Virus record (IMG/VR): IMGVR_UViG_3300010430_000372
Coordinates: 1-28,356 of that record
Source: a virus
Strand: one strand, 5' to 3'
Length of the DNA stretch: 28,356 nt
Below the pieces are notes generated by a model. That model worked only from the letters and a program-made list of their open reading frames with translations, had not been told where the DNA came from and made no database searches. The translations under genes and the position numbers were made by a program. This document shows positions 1 through 5,571 of this stretch, piece by piece (within the stretch, counting starts at the first letter, position 1; each line of letters starts with the position of its first letter).

Positions 1-158
1 ACATCCCCAAGTTGAATGATGTCGGGGTGGTTTTTCATGGCGATCTTGATTGCGTGTTTGTCGATTTCGCTTGCATAGTATTTTGTCACTTTGATGCCAG
101 CACGCTTCAACGCTTCATATCCGCAGGCCATGCCATCAAATAAAGATAGAACGATCAT
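1..158 (-). CDS. DNA (cytosine-5) methyltransferase, N-terminal part (cut by window edge)
   Basis: Only the first 52 codons are present; the gene runs off the left edge. The protein opens with LSLFDGMACGYEAL, which matches motif I (the AdoMet-binding FxGxG-type loop) of C5 cytosine methyltransferases. It is followed by YYASEID, which matches motif II with its acidic residue that contacts AdoMet. Enzymes of this family methylate cytosine at C5 in a short DNA site. In phages they usually protect the genome from host restriction. The start at 158 has a GGAG ribosome site 9-10 bases upstream. Its ATG overlaps the stop of the preceding gene as ATGA, so the two are translationally coupled. It is the last visible gene of the minus-strand recombination operon. 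The target site cannot be predicted because the recognition domain lies outside the window. Confidence 0.85.
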   Translation of the reverse strand, partial: MIVLSLFDGMACGYEALKRAGIKVTKYYASEIDKHAIKIAMKNHPDIIQLGD

Positions 159-481
159 TGATTTTCTCCCTTTGCTTTTGCAATTGCTTCCAACGCCGTA
201 TTGTATGCTTTGCTTTCGCCTTCCGCCCCGTTGTTTCCCACAAATGCAAGCACGCATTCTTCCAAAGCTTCCAGCATATCGGGTGCGGCCGCAATTATTT
301 GGGCATCCACCATTGCTTTAATCTCTTGCTCGCTTTGATTTTCTTCGGTTGTTTCTATGCCATTATATTCATCATAGATGCATTGTTTCGCAACAACGTT
401 ACCGTTGTCATCATAGATTACTGTTTCATGCCAATTATTTGCCGAAGCTATCCAAGGTGCTTTGCTGTGTTTTAATGTCAT
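155..481 (-). CDS. Small phage protein with IIAAAPDMLEAL motif, unknown function
   Basis: This 108-residue protein has a layout seen in many small phage early proteins. The N-terminal half contains APW and a short beta-rich stretch (residues 8-35). The C-terminal half is helical and carries IIAAAPDMLEALEE (about residues 63-76), matching the recurrent 'ARLIAAAPELLEAL' signature of uncharacterised phage proteins often found near recombination genes. No catalytic motif is visible. The gene starts 5 bases after the recT stop, with its ribosome site (AAGGGA) inside the end of recT, and its stop overlaps the methyltransferase start. It is therefore one of a tightly coupled set. The function is unknown; the family resemblance is from memory. 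Confidence 0.7.
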   Translation of the reverse strand: MTLKHSKAPWIASANNWHETVIYDDNGNVVAKQCIYDEYNGIETTEENQSEQEIKAMVDAQIIAAAPDMLEALEECVLAFVGNNGAEGESKAYNTALEAIAKAKGENQ

Positions 482-485
482 TTTA

Positions 486-1481
486 TTATCCCTTCATTCC
501 TTGTTTAAGTTCTTCGATTAATTCGACCACCGCATTGGCCATGCCTTCATGCCCCATGTTGTAAACATCACGTAGCATGTCTTGATTGCGATCTAAGAAT
601 TGTTGAAGTTGATCTTTGCTTTTGGCTTTTGGCAGGTTGGTTGTGATCCATTCATACCATTCTTGGATTGTATCAAATTCAACCTTGTTCCCACGTTGGA
701 TGCGAACATGAAACGGCTTAGCTGGTTCAAGGTCAATGATCGGTGCGTCAACATCCGAGGTTTTCTCAACAGTTGGTTCAGCGTCATAGACAACACCAGA
801 TTGTGGATCAACATATGAATGGTGGCCCATTTCTTCAAAGCCTTGTTCCATGGATGCCGCAACCTGCATCAAGTTCAATGGCATATCACGTGCCAATCTG
901 CGCTTGACAGTCTTTTCACACATTGCCGCAAAGCCAACGCCTGGATCATTCCATGGGCTATCTTTACGGCGGCCACCTGGTGACTTGGCTTTCACCTGCA
1001 TCAGTTCGTCAATATCCATGACACGCACAATCGGTGGCGCATTCCTTGATTGAGCGACAGCCCATGCATGTGTGATGTTGCCTTTGCTGTTCTTTGGCAC
1101 ATGGTGAACATTTGGTTTTGTGCCTAGCTGATAATCAAATTCATCACCTTCACGCACGATTGAACCTGTGATGGTGTAGCCAGAACGTGCGGCGATTGTG
1201 TTATATCCTTTATAACCCACAACCAATTGCGCCTTGCCCCCGAACGGCAACAAATATCCTTGGCCTGTTACACCGTCAACCTCAATGCCAAGAATGCTTG
1301 CGGACATCGCCGCCTGCAAGATCGATGGCGCAGAACAGTTGGCAAGTGCTGGTGTTTTTTCTAATGACACCATGACAGTTCGGATGACACGTTCAGCAGG
1401 CACACCGCTTGATGATAAGACCTGTTCAAATTTTGGCTTCATGGCCATAAGCTGATTTTCGATTATTTGTAAGTTTCCCAT
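486..1481 (-). CDS. recT: RecT-family single-strand DNA annealing protein
   Basis: This 331-residue protein is a RecT/RedB-type recombinase. Proteins of this family coat single-stranded DNA and anneal it to complementary strands, working with a 5'-3' exonuclease. Recognisable RecT features are an N-terminal region with RVIRTVMVSLEKTPALANC (about 32-50), the core segment SILQAAMSASILGIEVD (about 53-69), then GQGYLLPFGGKAQLVVGYKG (about 74-93), and a basic helix around VKRRLARDMP. The C-terminal 100 residues are acidic and variable, as is usual in the family. The start at 1481 has a strong AAGGAG site. It lies 11 bases downstream of the exonuclease gene, the normal partner arrangement. Family membership is clear; the activity is inferred. 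Confidence 0.93.
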   Translation of the reverse strand: MGNLQIIENQLMAMKPKFEQVLSSSGVPAERVIRTVMVSLEKTPALANCSAPSILQAAMSASILGIEVDGVTGQGYLLPFGGKAQLVVGYKGYNTIAARSGYTITGSIVREGDEFDYQLGTKPNVHHVPKNSKGNITHAWAVAQSRNAPPIVRVMDIDELMQVKAKSPGGRRKDSPWNDPGVGFAAMCEKTVKRRLARDMPLNLMQVAASMEQGFEEMGHHSYVDPQSGVVYDAEPTVEKTSDVDAPIIDLEPAKPFHVRIQRGNKVEFDTIQEWYEWITTNLPKAKSKDQLQQFLDRNQDMLRDVYNMGHEGMANAVVELIEELKQGMKG

Positions 1482-1492
1482 TTCAATTCTCC

Positions 1493-2416
1493 TTATGGTG
1501 CATACATTTCAATGTTTCGTTTTTTATCTTCATCTGTGAAAACGCTGGCTTCTTCATATTCACACTTGATGCGCACAGACATGACATTGTTCTTGGATAT
1601 GATCCTATTAAGATCAACCTTGACATCCTGGCCAATCAAATATCGATGTTCACCGACTGTTTGAAGCAAGAACGCCTTGGCTTGTGCGGCCAAATATTTG
1701 GCATTCTTTTCATCCATCTTTGCCTTATCCCATTTCATTGCATTCTTCTTCACCAGTTCAGCCAATTCACCTTTGACATACAATGATGATGGCTTCTTCT
1801 TTGGCGCATGCAGATTTGTCAAGAATGGGATTTCTTTGGCGATACCAGTTGCGCTTGGTTCATCATTGGCTTTAAGGCTTGCAAAGAATTCCTTGGCCGT
1901 TTGTTCCACACGTTCCATCAAGCGTGTATCAAGCTTGCGTTTGTAAATCTTGAAGTTGTTACCCCCGATCAACACAGCGATGACACCCCATTCATATGGC
2001 TTTTCACCATCACCACACCACATCTGGCATTGCAATTGAAGTTCGATGTGTTCAGGCGCACGGTGTTCAGTCCATTCTTCTTTGAAGATAAAGTAATCAA
2101 CATTCTTGGCTTCAACAGCACCATGCCCAGCTTGCGGATCATAGACGATAGCATCTTTGGTGCATCCAAGATGACCACGTGCAATATATTTTTCTTGATC
2201 CCATCGGGTGACTTCAAGTTTCAATTCATCGGCAACCTTATCCAAGATCGCACCTTCAAGGCGGTTGCCCCATTCAATGCGTTCATGGTCATCTGTATAG
2301 ATTTCCATCCCAGATTTAAAATGTTGCCACAACATCCAGCGTGTGCAGTATGGAGACTTTCCAAACATGCAGGCCGCCTGGCTGGCTGATATAGTTTTCT
2401 TATTAGGACAAGGCAT
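1493..2416 (-). CDS. YqaJ-type viral recombinase exonuclease
   Basis: This 307-residue protein is a lambda-exonuclease-like (YqaJ) nuclease of the PD-(D/E)XK fold, expected to degrade the 5' strand at DNA ends and hand single strands to RecT. Visible motifs in order are WGNRLEGAI (residues 49-57, conserved Glu54), GCTKDAIV (84-91, metal-binding Asp88), VEAKN (101-105, the E-x-K pair Glu102 and Lys104), and IELQLQCQMW (124-133, the QxQ motif). The C-terminal 100 residues are helical and lysine-rich. The start at 2416 overlaps the end of the upstream gene by 14 bases, and only a weak purine stretch precedes it, so expression probably depends on translational coupling. It pairs with recT immediately downstream. 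Confidence 0.92.
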   Translation of the reverse strand: MPCPNKKTISASQAACMFGKSPYCTRWMLWQHFKSGMEIYTDDHERIEWGNRLEGAILDKVADELKLEVTRWDQEKYIARGHLGCTKDAIVYDPQAGHGAVEAKNVDYFIFKEEWTEHRAPEHIELQLQCQMWCGDGEKPYEWGVIAVLIGGNNFKIYKRKLDTRLMERVEQTAKEFFASLKANDEPSATGIAKEIPFLTNLHAPKKKPSSLYVKGELAELVKKNAMKWDKAKMDEKNAKYLAAQAKAFLLQTVGEHRYLIGQDVKVDLNRIISKNNVMSVRIKCEYEEASVFTDEDKKRNIEMYAP

Positions 2417-2816
2417 CTGGCTTCACCATTGATAATGTTTGAAAGTGATTGCGGCGTTGTGGGTTCTTTGGGGAATATTCTTTGATGTTTGAATTGATTT
2501 GCGGAATTTCCAAAACACGACAAGCAGTATGAGGGCCACATGATGTTGCACCAACAACACCGCCCAATGATGCCCAACGCTTCATCTGTTCATATGAACC
2601 CCTTGCACATGATGGCAACCATTCATTCAGAAAGCTTCTTAAATAGGGCAACATGGCTTTGATTTCCCTTGTGGGGGCAAGAAGCACAGCCAATTGAATA
2701 TTGTTGGCAATCATGGCTTGAAGGAATTCTGGTGGCAATTTGCCTTCATTGCGGTACTTAATGAGATCATAACGGATTGGATCAGGGATTGTGTTTAGTT
2801 TGAAATATTTGTTCAT
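2403..2816 (-). CDS. Unknown early protein with YxxxGxLPPEFLQAxxxN motif
   Basis: I chose the start at 2816 (protein MNKYFKLNTI...) rather than a longer upstream frame. It is preceded by an AAGGA ribosome site, and its ATG overlaps the stop of the upstream gene as ATGA. The product is 137 residues. Its first 45 residues include YDLIKYRNEGKLPPEFLQAM, which resembles small phage proteins of the 'RYV..G..PGGFL.AVL.NDL' type. The rest is helical and then basic, with three cysteines and no recognisable catalytic set. It overlaps the exonuclease gene by 14 bases. A role linked to recombination or host takeover is only suggested by position. Confidence 0.65.
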   Translation of the reverse strand: MNKYFKLNTIPDPIRYDLIKYRNEGKLPPEFLQAMIANNIQLAVLLAPTREIKAMLPYLRSFLNEWLPSCARGSYEQMKRWASLGGVVGATSCGPHTACRVLEIPQINSNIKEYSPKNPQRRNHFQTLSMVKPDALS

Positions 2817-3019
2817 TGGTTTTTTCCTTCTTTTAGGTTGGATGAAATTGTTTCGCATTCTAAGTTGTCGTATATTCTGACTTCAATTTTTGGAACAAGC
2901 TTTGCAATTTCATTCATAAGAGATACCTCCTTCAACAATCTTTGCTGTGACATTTGGACAATACCCAGATCATCGCTTGCTGTGTGGACATCATCATTGA
3001 TGTAAAGATCATAGCGCAT
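2813..3019 (-). CDS. Small protein, unknown function
   Basis: This is a 68-residue reading frame with a good AAGGAG ribosome site upstream of 3019 and an ATGA overlap with the next gene. The two ends together support it as a real gene. The sequence is mixed alpha/beta with an acidic N-terminus (YINDDVHTASDD) and a basic C-terminus. No family is recognised. It lies second from the divergent promoter region, so it is expected to be expressed early with the recombination genes. Confidence 0.6.
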   Translation of the reverse strand: MRYDLYINDDVHTASDDLGIVQMSQQRLLKEVSLMNEIAKLVPKIEVRIYDNLECETISSNLKEGKNQ

Positions 3020-3030
3020 TTTGTTTCTCC

Positions 3031-3327
3031 TTATTCTGCGTTTTCTAGTGCTTCATTGATTGCTTTTTGTTTTTGTTCTTCTGTGAGGTCATCCCATGTT
3101 ATTGTGAAATTGTCGATGTGTTCATATTCATCTTCTGTTTGACAATCCCAGACATTTAAGATTTCAACCTGTTCGACATCATCCATCTCATAGCTATCGC
3201 CATTCCAGCGAAATTTGATTGTCATTTCGAAATCAACAGACAGATATTTTTGATCATCCGTTGCATCAAATTCTTCAAATGTTGCTGTTCCAATTTTGTA
3301 TGATGGTTGATTGGGTTGATAGTGCAT
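3031..3327 (-). CDS. Acidic early protein, first gene of the leftward operon, unknown function
   Basis: This 98-residue, strongly acidic protein begins with MHYQPNQPSYKIG and is rich in Asp, Glu and aromatic residues. It has alternating beta-type segments in the middle (for example FEMTIKFRWNG) and an acidic helix at the C-terminus. An AAGGA ribosome site lies just upstream of the start at 3327. It is the first leftward gene after the divergent promoters, so it would be made first. Highly acidic first-in-operon phage proteins are sometimes DNA mimics or inhibitors of host enzymes, but nothing in the sequence proves that here. No family is recognised. Confidence 0.65.
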   Translation of the reverse strand: MHYQPNQPSYKIGTATFEEFDATDDQKYLSVDFEMTIKFRWNGDSYEMDDVEQVEILNVWDCQTEDEYEHIDNFTITWDDLTEEQKQKAINEALENAE

Positions 3328-3355
3328 TTTTTATATTCCTTTTACAAATATTTTT

Positions 3356-3372
3356 AAAACCTTTTTGGTTTT
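3356..3372. repeat. Short inverted repeat, possible operator
   Basis: AAAACC and GGTTTT flank five T residues. The repeat sits just downstream of the leftward -10 region and upstream of the rightward promoter. A related block, CCCCTTTTGG (3420-3429), lies in the rightward leader. Either could be bound by the adjacent RHH protein. The repeat is AT-rich and could also be chance. Confidence 0.3.
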
Positions 3373-3377
3373 TTTTA

Positions 3378-3405
3378 TTGTATACCCCATTTATTAAGAT
3401 ATAAT
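3378..3405 (+). promoter_or_regulatory. Rightward promoter overlapping the leftward one
   Basis: A perfect TATAAT (3400-3405) is preceded, with a 16-base spacer, by TTGTAT (3378-3383), a weak -35. Transcription would start near 3412 and reach the RHH gene at 3439. The leftward -10 (3391-3396) lies between these two hexamers, so two polymerases could not bind at once. Confidence 0.55.
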
Positions 3406-3419
3406 AAAAAACATGTCAA
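3391..3419 (-). promoter_or_regulatory. Leftward promoter for the recombination operon
   Basis: On the minus strand a perfect TTGACA (3419-3414) is followed after 17 bases by TAATAA (3396-3391). Transcription would start near 3384 and run into the gene at 3327. A second -10-like hexamer, TACAAT (3382-3377), lies further down without a good -35. The -35 is convincing; the -10 is only fair. Confidence 0.55.
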
Positions 3420-3438
3420 CCCCTTTTGGAGAGAAAAA

Positions 3439-3615
3439 ATGAAAAAAGAAAAGAAAAAGAATTCTAAAACATTTGTCTACCTAGACCCCGACTTGAAAAG
3501 TGCCATTGCACGTGATCAGAAAGCCGATCCACGCTTTGCCAACAGATCACAATTCATCACGCATTTGATCCAGCTTGGCTATAAAGAATATGATAAGGGG
3601 GTAAACAATGGGTAA
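3439..3615 (+). CDS. Ribbon-helix-helix (Arc/MetJ-type) regulator
   Basis: This 58-residue protein has a basic N-terminal tail (MKKEKKKNSK), then a strand-like segment KTFVYLDPDLKSAIAR and a helix-turn NRSQFITHLIQLGYKEY. This is the layout of an RHH DNA-binding subunit, which works as a dimer inserting a two-strand ribbon into the DNA major groove. The start follows a GGAGAG ribosome site. The gene is first after the divergent promoters, which suggests that it represses one or both of them. Its end overlaps the next gene by 8 bases. The fold assignment is reasonably safe for the size and pattern; its target is inferred. Confidence 0.75.
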   Translation: MKKEKKKNSKTFVYLDPDLKSAIARDQKADPRFANRSQFITHLIQLGYKEYDKGVNNG

Positions 3616-4024
3616 AAAGTGGAGAACCAAAAACGATGCATTCAAATCTGCAAAGAAGTCTTGGATGTGTACTTCATGCAGAACCATCTATCACCAAAAG
3701 GGCGTAAAAGAATGCACAGAATGCGGACACCGTGACATTCAATATTTCATGTCAGAGAAAGAGCGCAACCGTGCCGCTGAATTAATTTTACTAAAACAAT
3801 CGGGCAGAATATCGCATTTGAAATTTCAACCACGATACGACCTGAAAGTTGATGGCATCAAGGTCACAACATATGTGGCAGATGCATCATATGTCAGAGA
3901 TGGAAAACAAATCATTGAAGACACAAAACCAGAAAAGTTCATTGATCCATTATCAAAATTGAAGATTAATTTATTCAATGCTATTAATGCTAAACATGGG
4001 CTAAACGTAACATTCTTTAAATAG
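3608..4024 (+). CDS. DUF1064 phage nuclease-like protein with N-terminal zinc ribbon
   Basis: The protein has 138 residues. Residues 21-39 hold CTSC and CTEC (Cys21, 24, 36, 39), a zinc ribbon. Residues 50-138 match the DUF1064 pattern: a helix with KERNRAAELILLKQSG, then LKFQPRYDL (71-79), YVADASYV (89-96) and IIEDTKP (102-108). Asp92, Glu104 and Lys107 form the D...E-x-K set of a PD-(D/E)XK nuclease, and an earlier Glu (52 or 58) may complete it. DUF1064 proteins are thought to be phage Holliday-junction or branched-DNA endonucleases. The Zn ribbon sits where other members usually begin, so it may add DNA binding. The start overlaps the RHH gene by 8 bases. Confidence 0.75.
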   Translation: MGKKWRTKNDAFKSAKKSWMCTSCRTIYHQKGVKECTECGHRDIQYFMSEKERNRAAELILLKQSGRISHLKFQPRYDLKVDGIKVTTYVADASYVRDGKQIIEDTKPEKFIDPLSKLKINLFNAINAKHGLNVTFFK

Positions 4025-4035
4025 GAGAAAATCAA

Positions 4036-4350
4036 ATGACTAAACCAACACAAGGCCACAACATGAACGGCTTATTAAAAGAAATCAAAGAAGGCGTTGA
4101 CAGCGTGATCCAGTTGAAGAAAGAGCGTGCAGAAATCAATGCATCGATTGCGGAAGTGCGTTCACGCATGGAAGCCAAGGGCATCAAGAAGAAGGCCTTT
4201 GATGCGGCGTTGCGCTATCTTGAACAGGATGAAGAACAGCGTGAAGGCTATGATATGGCCTATGCGATTGCACGTAAAGCCGTGGGCCTACCAATGCAAG
4301 GTGATTTGTTTGAAGATGAAGTTCTTGCACAGGAAGGGGAAGCCGCATAA
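4036..4350 (+). CDS. GapR-like nucleoid protein (DUF2312)
   Basis: This 104-residue helical protein contains LLKEIKEGVDSVIQLKKERA, followed by EINASIAEVRSRMEAKGIKK and KAFDAALRYLEQD. The order matches GapR/DUF2312: a long helix with 'I..LE.EK..I..DI..V...AK..G.D.KALR.I'. GapR of Caulobacter binds overtwisted, AT-rich DNA ahead of polymerases and stimulates topoisomerases. Phage copies are common in alphaproteobacterial phages and are a useful host marker. The end (GDLFEDEVLAQEGEAA) is acidic and not part of the core. A clear AGGAG site precedes the start. The stop shares one base with the next start (TAATG). Confidence 0.8.
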   Translation: MTKPTQGHNMNGLLKEIKEGVDSVIQLKKERAEINASIAEVRSRMEAKGIKKKAFDAALRYLEQDEEQREGYDMAYAIARKAVGLPMQGDLFEDEVLAQEGEAA

Positions 4351-4871
4351 TGCCAGAGAAAATGACAGAAAATGGACAAAAAGTGGAAAATGTGCATAAT
4401 GGTGATGGGGCAACCTCACATAACACGCATGACACTTCTTCTTCGCAGGATGCCCCTTCCACAAATATGGCACGCATCAAAGAGTTAATGTCAACACATG
4501 GCATGAATTTTGAAGATGCAAAAGAAATCGCCGAAATGGAAGCATCCACAAACACGGTAGAAAAACAAGAAGCCGCACCAGTTGTTGCACAGCCAGCACC
4601 AACGGAAGCACCAGCACCAGCCGTGATTGAAGAAGAAGCGATTGATGACACTTTCACAATCAAACTTGAACAACGCCATGTTGAATGGGTTCACAATATG
4701 TCTTTCTTTGAAGGCAAAGAACGCCGCATGAAAGATGGTGAATATACGGCTGAAATGTTCATTGTGCAGATCATCCGTGAAGCGTACTCAAAAGACCCGA
4801 CAAAGGGCGGAACGCAATCACAAGGACATGCAGGAAAGTTCAATCCAAAAACTGGTGAATATGAGAAGTAG
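4350..4871 (+). CDS. Low-complexity phage protein with conserved C-terminus, unknown function
   Basis: The protein has 173 residues. Residues 1-40 are polar and disordered. A helix (about 41-68, RIKELMSTHGMNFEDAKEI) resembles a UBA-like or short helical motif. Residues 70-100 are an Ala/Pro/Glu linker (QPAPTEAPAPAV). The C-terminal 75 residues are better ordered, with FTIKLEQRHVEWVHNM followed by a lysine-rich segment and an EMFIVQIIREAY helix. The strand-then-helices arrangement could be an RHH-like fold, but this is weak. It is the last gene before a strong terminator and is coupled to gapR by a TAATG junction. No function can be assigned. Confidence 0.6.
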   Translation: MPEKMTENGQKVENVHNGDGATSHNTHDTSSSQDAPSTNMARIKELMSTHGMNFEDAKEIAEMEASTNTVEKQEAAPVVAQPAPTEAPAPAVIEEEAIDDTFTIKLEQRHVEWVHNMSFFEGKERRMKDGEYTAEMFIVQIIREAYSKDPTKGGTQSQGHAGKFNPKTGEYEK

Positions 4872-4891
4872 CCAATTATAAATCGAAGCGT

Positions 4892-4923
4892 AAAGGGGTG
4901 GTTTTTTATCGCCCCTTTTTTTT
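4892..4923 (+). terminator. Rho-independent terminator ending the first rightward operon
   Basis: The arms AAAGGGG (4892-4898) and CCCCTTT (4912-4918) pair perfectly over 7 bp around a 13-base loop. An uninterrupted T-run follows to 4923. It lies 20 bases after the stop of the preceding gene. Confidence 0.85.
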
Positions 4924-4938
4924 ATTTAAAATAAATCA

Positions 4939-4966
4939 TTGCAAAAATATCTTTTTTATTTATTAT
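4939..4966 (+). promoter_or_regulatory. Probable promoter for the second rightward operon
   Basis: TTGCAA (4939-4944) and TATTAT (4961-4966) are separated by 16 bases in an AT-rich stretch directly after a terminator. Some promoter is needed here for the genes and RNA beyond 5021. AT-richness makes chance matches likely. Confidence 0.45.
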
Positions 4967-5020
4967 CATTTTTATCAGCTTCAAATGCTGAACATCAAAA
5001 GAGAGAAAAGGAATACAAAA

Positions 5021-5125
5021 ATGACTAGAAAAATAATTACCCCACAGGAAATCGAACATATTTTGAAAGATACCATGAAAGTGGCTATTGAAGACAAACC
5101 ACCAGCAAGTGAAGCAATCAATTAA
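5021..5125 (+). CDS. 34-residue ORF, unknown function
   Basis: A short frame (MTRKIITPQEIEHILKD...) is preceded by a purine-rich AAAAGGAA ribosome site 7-14 bases upstream. It encodes a basic start, one amphipathic helix (about 8-24) and a short acidic and proline-containing tail. It is the first ORF after the promoter near 4950 and lies just upstream of the structured RNA tract. It could be a genuine small protein, such as a host inhibitor, or a leader ORF whose translation influences that RNA. The good ribosome site supports translation. Confidence 0.5.
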   Translation: MTRKIITPQEIEHILKDTMKVAIEDKPPASEAIN

Positions 5126-5133
5126 TTAATCTA

Positions 5134-5374
5134 TGGGGCGGCGGCCCTGCATTACAGCGTTGACCATGCGCGGTTTGGGGATGCAGGTGTCAGAGGTGAA
5201 ATCAACCGCCCCACCAATATTATGGGGATGCGGCGTGGAAGGACACGCAACACAAAAACTTACCAAGGCAATTGATCGGGCTTGCCAGCATAGCGAAACA
5301 AAAACCGAGTGCCAGTTTTAGGGTTCTGGCGATGGCCACAGGTCAGCAGGTATCAAGCCCTGCCATCCCCACCA
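5134..5374 (+). ncRNA. Candidate structured non-coding RNA with two tRNA-like closing stems
   Basis: The 269 bases between the ORFs ending at 5125 and starting at 5395 contain no convincing gene but many perfect helices. Domain 1 is closed by GGGGCGG (5135-5141) with CCGCCCC (5206-5212), followed by ACCA; inside, CCTGCAT (5146-5152) pairs with ATGCAGG (5181-5187). Domain 2 is closed by GGGGATG (5224-5230) with CATCCCC (5364-5370), again followed by ACCA. Inside domain 2 are hairpins 5233-5248, 5267-5286, 5311-5330, 5333-5345 and 5346-5363. The last (GCAGG, loop TATCAAGC, CCTGC) resembles a T arm with one extra loop base. GGGCTTG (5278-5284) can instead pair with CAAGCCC (5354-5360), giving an alternative fold. 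It is locally GC-rich and holds the only CGCG I found in the window. It matches no RNA family I know. Strand is taken from the operon. Confidence 0.6.
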
Positions 5375-5394
5375 CCAAAGAAAGGAACAAACAA

Positions 5395-5559
5395 ATGTCA
5401 AAGAAAGACGCAAATAAAGAAACAAAATATATCGGCTTCACAGCCCCAGTTGAATTGGCACAATGGCTTGAAGAAACGGCCAACGATGAACACAGAAGCG
5501 TTTCTGGCCAGATCAATCTTATCTTGCTGAAAGCCAAGGAAGCCAACAAAGCAAAATAA
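5395..5559 (+). CDS. Second small ribbon-helix-helix protein
   Basis: The protein has 54 residues. It has a basic, polar start (MSKKDANKETK), then a strand YIGFTAPVELAQWLEETA and a helix pair with RSVSGQINLILLKAKEA. This is the Arc-type RHH pattern, in which the strand binds DNA and the helices form the dimer. I chose the start at 5395 because an AAAGGAA ribosome site lies just upstream and the upstream part of the frame falls in the structured RNA. It is 20 bases from the candidate RNA's 3' end, so the two are co-transcribed and the protein might act on that RNA or its promoter. Its sequence differs from the RHH protein at 3439. Confidence 0.65.
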   Translation: MSKKDANKETKYIGFTAPVELAQWLEETANDEHRSVSGQINLILLKAKEANKAK

Positions 5560-5571
5560 TAGGGGGCAACC

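Noticed and set aside
1808-2389. 193-codon plus-strand frame opposite the exonuclease gene
   Set aside because: It is a shadow of the YqaJ gene. It has no ribosome site, and its sequence is Cys/Phe-rich without any pattern, whereas the minus frame has all nuclease motifs.
5188-5202. TGTCAGAGGTGAAAT resembles the helix-23 region of small-subunit rRNA
   Set aside because: The match is about 15 bases, with the best agreement to eukaryotic 18S. Matches of this length are expected by chance given the search space, and the flanks do not continue. It is not evidence for an rRNA fragment.
5133-5321. 62-codon open frame across the candidate RNA
   Set aside because: It lacks a ribosome-binding site, shows no protein-like pattern, and lies over perfect RNA helices in a locally GC-rich tract unlike the neighbouring genes.
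5134-5374. Canonical tRNA, tmRNA, group I intron or RNase P RNA
   Set aside because: There is no standard D or anticodon arm, no tmRNA tag frame ending in a known-type peptide, no group I P7-type core, and none of the RNase P conserved blocks.
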